Below, piece by piece: positions 61,709 through 64,000 of a stretch of 64,000 nucleotides of DNA (its first letter is position 1; each line of letters opens with the position of its first letter). The DNA is from BCD1 sp965230565. GTDB lineage: Bacteria; Bacteroidota; Bacteroidia; Chitinophagales; Saprospiraceae. Below the pieces are notes generated by a model, which had not been told where the DNA came from, ran no database searches, and saw only the letters and a program-made list of their open reading frames with translations. Where the stretch lies: the NCBI GenBank assembly GCA_965230565.1, contig CBDDLH010000015.1:1-64000 (forward strand), written 5' to 3'. The position numbers and the translations under genes were made by a program.

Positions 61709-62692
61709 TTAAAATGGAGGATGTACAGGTTTGTTATCCAGAATGTCTTCAATGCTTCCCATAACCTCATCCGTCATCTTGTCCACAACTTCAATAGTTG
61801 CAAGGTTATCCTCCAAATGATGGATCTTCGATGCACCGAGGATTACGGTACTCACATCCGGGTTCTTCAGGCACCAGGCCAAAGCCAATTGGGGTAATTT
61901 TGCTCCAATTTCCTTTGCTATTTCATTCAGCTGACGAGCCTTTGCGATTTTCTCTTCAGACCAGGAACGATCTTTGAGCCAATCCAGCCCTTCCATACTC
62001 AAGCGGGTACCTTCAGGAAATCCATCCAGATACTTTTCCGTTAATACTCCGGAAGCCAATGGGGACCAAATAGTGGTACCTAAACCTACCGTCTTATAAA
62101 TCTGACTGTATTCGACTTCAACTTTTTCCCTGTGGAACATATTATACTGTGGCTGCTCCATGGCAGGCCCGATCAGGCGAAGATCTTTGGCAACCATATG
62201 AGCCTCCATAATTTCCTGAGCCGACCATTCTGAAGTTCCCCAATATAAAACCTTCCCTTGTTGTATCAGGTGGTTCATCGCCCATACGGTTTCTTCAATC
62301 GGCGTATTTTTATCCGGACGATGGCAGAAAAACAGATCGAGATAGTCGACCTGCAACCTTTGCAGTGCAGCATCACAGGCTTCGAAAATATGTTTACGGT
62401 TCAATCCTGTCTGGTTGGGCTTTCTTCTGCCATCTCCAAAGAAAACTTTACTCGATACCACATAAGAGGTGCGATCCCACCCTAATTTCTTGAGAATATT
62501 CCCCATGACAATCTCCGATTGGCCGCGGGCATAGATCTCTGCATTATCAAAGAAATTCACACCATTGTCATAAGCTTTGATCATTAATTGCTCAGCGACA
62601 TCATCTCCGATTTGTTTTCCAAAAGTAAGCCAGGATCCGAGAGAAAGGGCACTCACCTGAAGTCCTGATTTTCCTAATCTGTTGTAAAGCAT
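61709..62692 (-). CDS. Aldo/keto reductase (Kv-beta/YghZ-like)
   Basis: A 327-residue NADPH-dependent aldo/keto reductase of the voltage-gated potassium channel beta-subunit-like group. It reduces aldehydes, for example methylglyoxal in related enzymes. The catalytic tetrad is visible as Asp49 and Tyr54 (NFFDNAEIYARG), Lys82 (VVSSKVFFGDG) and His124 (DLFFCHRPDKN). The cofactor segment GASKIHHLEDNLATIE is near residue 295. It is cytoplasmic, with its own terminator. It lies 45 bases downstream of the surface-protein gene but has no obvious functional link to it. Confidence 0.93.
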   Translation of the reverse strand: MLYNRLGKSGLQVSALSLGSWLTFGKQIGDDVAEQLMIKAYDNGVNFFDNAEIYARGQSEIVMGNILKKLGWDRTSYVVSSKVFFGDGRRKPNQTGLNRKHIFEACDAALQRLQVDYLDLFFCHRPDKNTPIEETVWAMNHLIQQGKVLYWGTSEWSAQEIMEAHMVAKDLRLIGPAMEQPQYNMFHREKVEVEYSQIYKTVGLGTTIWSPLASGVLTEKYLDGFPEGTRLSMEGLDWLKDRSWSEEKIAKARQLNEIAKEIGAKLPQLALAWCLKNPDVSTVILGASKIHHLEDNLATIEVVDKMTDEVMGSIEDILDNKPVHPPF

Positions 62693-62737
62693 ATGTATTT
62701 TATTTTTTTTCTATAAACACTCTATCTGAAATGCAGT

Positions 62738-64000
62738 TTACCGCATGAGGACAATATCCCCGGTAAATATTTTTTCTCTGCCATCACGTAGTCTGACCTT
62801 AACGAGATAAACATAAACGCCACTATTCACCGGTTGTCCTCCCAGATTTCCATCCCAACCGAGTCTTTCGTTATTGGGGGTAAAGTTCCTGGCCTCATGC
62901 ATCAATCCTCCCCAACGGTTAAAAACCTGAAAAAGTAAAACCTGATTAACATGGTTTTCACTAAAAAACGGCATAAAGTAATCATTGACCTCATCACCAT
63001 CAGGAGAAAATATGGTCGGAACAAAATAATCAATCTCTTCCTTTATAGAAATATCAATACCTGCGAAATCCTTACAACCGAAAATATCCGTTACCTGAAC
63101 GAAATATAATCCTCCATCAATAGCTGTATGTATAGGGTTCAGACAGTCTGAACAGCTCAAATGGGCCTCCGGTGCCCAAATCACCGAAGCCAGGAGGGAT
63201 TCCGGGAAATTCAATTCCAACATCAGTTGGTGTTGTTCCTCTTTCAAAACCTCGATTTCCTCCGGAAGGAACAACATCGGGTTATACAGGGTTGGCATTA
63301 CAAAGTCCTGTTCGAGAACACAATCATTAAAATCCTTAATAATCAACGGATAGGTTTCCCCGGCTACAAGGTCATCAAAAAACTCAGTCTCTTGAAAAGA
63401 AACGGAATCCAGACTGTATAAATAGGGAGTAGTACCTCCTGACGCTGACAAAATCAATTCATCCCCAAAGAGCATTTCACAATCTATAGTTATTTCCTCC
63501 AAAACAGGTGGCTCTGTAATAGTAACCAAATTAACCTCATCACATCCTATAGCATCCGTCACAGATAGTTCATAAGTACCGGGGGAAAGACTATCAACAG
63601 ACATTGCTTGGCCAAGGCCACCACTCCAGGATAATTCAAATGGAGGATTCACTCCAAAAACCTGAGCTGCCACCCTTCCATCATTAAATCCGTTGCAGGA
63701 AACATCTTCAACTATAAAACTCGTCTCAATCTCCATAATTTCGAGCTCCGCTTCACCGAACAGATCTCCATTACAAACCTGATCTCCAATCGAAACGGGT
63801 TCGTAAGTACCTTCTGCAAATGCAGGAATCAGGATATTCGGTTGCATGATTCCTTCAATGGGCGGCTGACTTTCTCCATTAATAGCATATACAAAATCAA
63901 ATGGAGGAATGCCTGAAAAATTAACCTCAAAATAAGCTGTATCCCCTTCACAGATCATGGCCTCCCCTGTCATTTCAACATTGGGAGGTTCTGTGGTTTG
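62738..64000 (-). CDS. Large secreted protein with gliding-motility-type C-terminal sorting domain, 5' partial
   Basis: C-terminal part of a large surface protein, open at the window edge; the frame continues through base 64000 (TEPPNVEMTGEAMICEGDT). It has SprB/PKD-like repeats (VEDVSCNGFNDGRVAAQVFG, SLSPGTYELSVTDAIGC) and ends with a CHU_C-type (T9SS type B) sorting domain: FVPTIFSPDGDEVNDYFMPF, LFQVFNRWGGLMHEARNF and FTGDIVLMR. Such proteins are secreted by T9SS and attached to the surface in gliding Bacteroidota. How much of the protein is missing is unknown. Confidence 0.9.
   Translation of the reverse strand, partial: QTTEPPNVEMTGEAMICEGDTAYFEVNFSGIPPFDFVYAINGESQPPIEGIMQPNILIPAFAEGTYEPVSIGDQVCNGDLFGEAELEIMEIETSFIVEDVSCNGFNDGRVAAQVFGVNPPFELSWSGGLGQAMSVDSLSPGTYELSVTDAIGCDEVNLVTITEPPVLEEITIDCEMLFGDELILSASGGTTPYLYSLDSVSFQETEFFDDLVAGETYPLIIKDFNDCVLEQDFVMPTLYNPMLFLPEEIEVLKEEQHQLMLELNFPESLLASVIWAPEAHLSCSDCLNPIHTAIDGGLYFVQVTDIFGCKDFAGIDISIKEEIDYFVPTIFSPDGDEVNDYFMPFFSENHVNQVLLFQVFNRWGGLMHEARNFTPNNERLGWDGNLGGQPVNSGVYVYLVKVRLRDGREKIFTGDIVLMR

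Noticed and set aside
1..64000. tRNA, rRNA, riboswitch or transposase genes
   Set aside because: I looked for cloverleaf ends, conserved rRNA blocks and transposase motifs by eye and saw none I could support; a dedicated search could still find small RNAs.

Overview
The window is a composite of two unrelated genomes. Bases 1 to about 3945 are GC-rich and carry four co-directional genes (hslO, a NudL-type NUDIX hydrolase, cca, and the membrane half of an ABC exporter) typical of Rhodobacterales/Roseobacter-like alphaproteobacteria. At 3944-3949, inside the ABC gene, the sequence switches to AT-rich DNA. This DNA codes for type IX secretion (T9SS) sorting domains, HYR domains, a CHU_C-type C-terminus, ECF sigma/anti-sigma pairs and enormous surface proteins. 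That is the profile of Bacteroidota, probably a Saprospiria-like marine organism (taxon inferred from family content only). Both genes meeting at the switch are cut, and one lies in a near-copy of a tandem repeat, so this is most likely an assembly chimera.

Region 3.9-31.4 kb is a surface-protein locus, all on the minus strand: a 6952-residue secreted giant (HYR and related Ig-like domains, 13 beta-helix header blocks, jelly-roll domains, two CshA-type fibril repeats and a C-terminal duplicated dockerin-like calcium loop); a 330-residue protein with one cohesin-like module and a T9SS sorting domain; and a large protein with three cohesin-like modules, a DUF11 domain and nine near-identical 78-residue Ig-like repeats. 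The combination suggests a non-cellulosomal cohesin/dockerin-like assembly on a Bacteroidota surface, which is the most interesting hypothesis here. A LytTR regulator with a degenerate receiver lies just upstream.

Region 33.4-47.6 kb holds a geranylgeranyl-reductase-family flavoprotein, an ECF sigma factor with a membrane protein and a KY/YEG solenoid protein, a T9SS animal-type heme peroxidase, a Crp/Fnr regulator, an MFS transporter, a GH5-like glycosidase and a TPR-CHAT protease. The last five are all frameshifted. Every one of their 11 breaks, plus one in the ABC ATPase at 56.5 kb, can be repaired by removing a single base, which points to sequencing error more than gene decay.

Region 47.6-53.2 kb continues with a membrane-anchored subtilase translationally coupled to the TPR-CHAT protease, a CxxCH lipoprotein, and an ECF sigma/TPR anti-sigma pair. 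These may form an envelope proteolytic signalling module. Region 53.2-60.9 kb is an alpha-glucoside cluster (GH65 phosphorylase, MalK, MalG, MalF and a binding lipoprotein, with a divergent AraC regulator). The window ends with a small unknown protein, an aldo/keto reductase and the C-terminal part of a gliding-motility-type (CHU_C) surface protein. I found no rRNA or tRNA genes, CRISPR arrays, transposases or replication origin.
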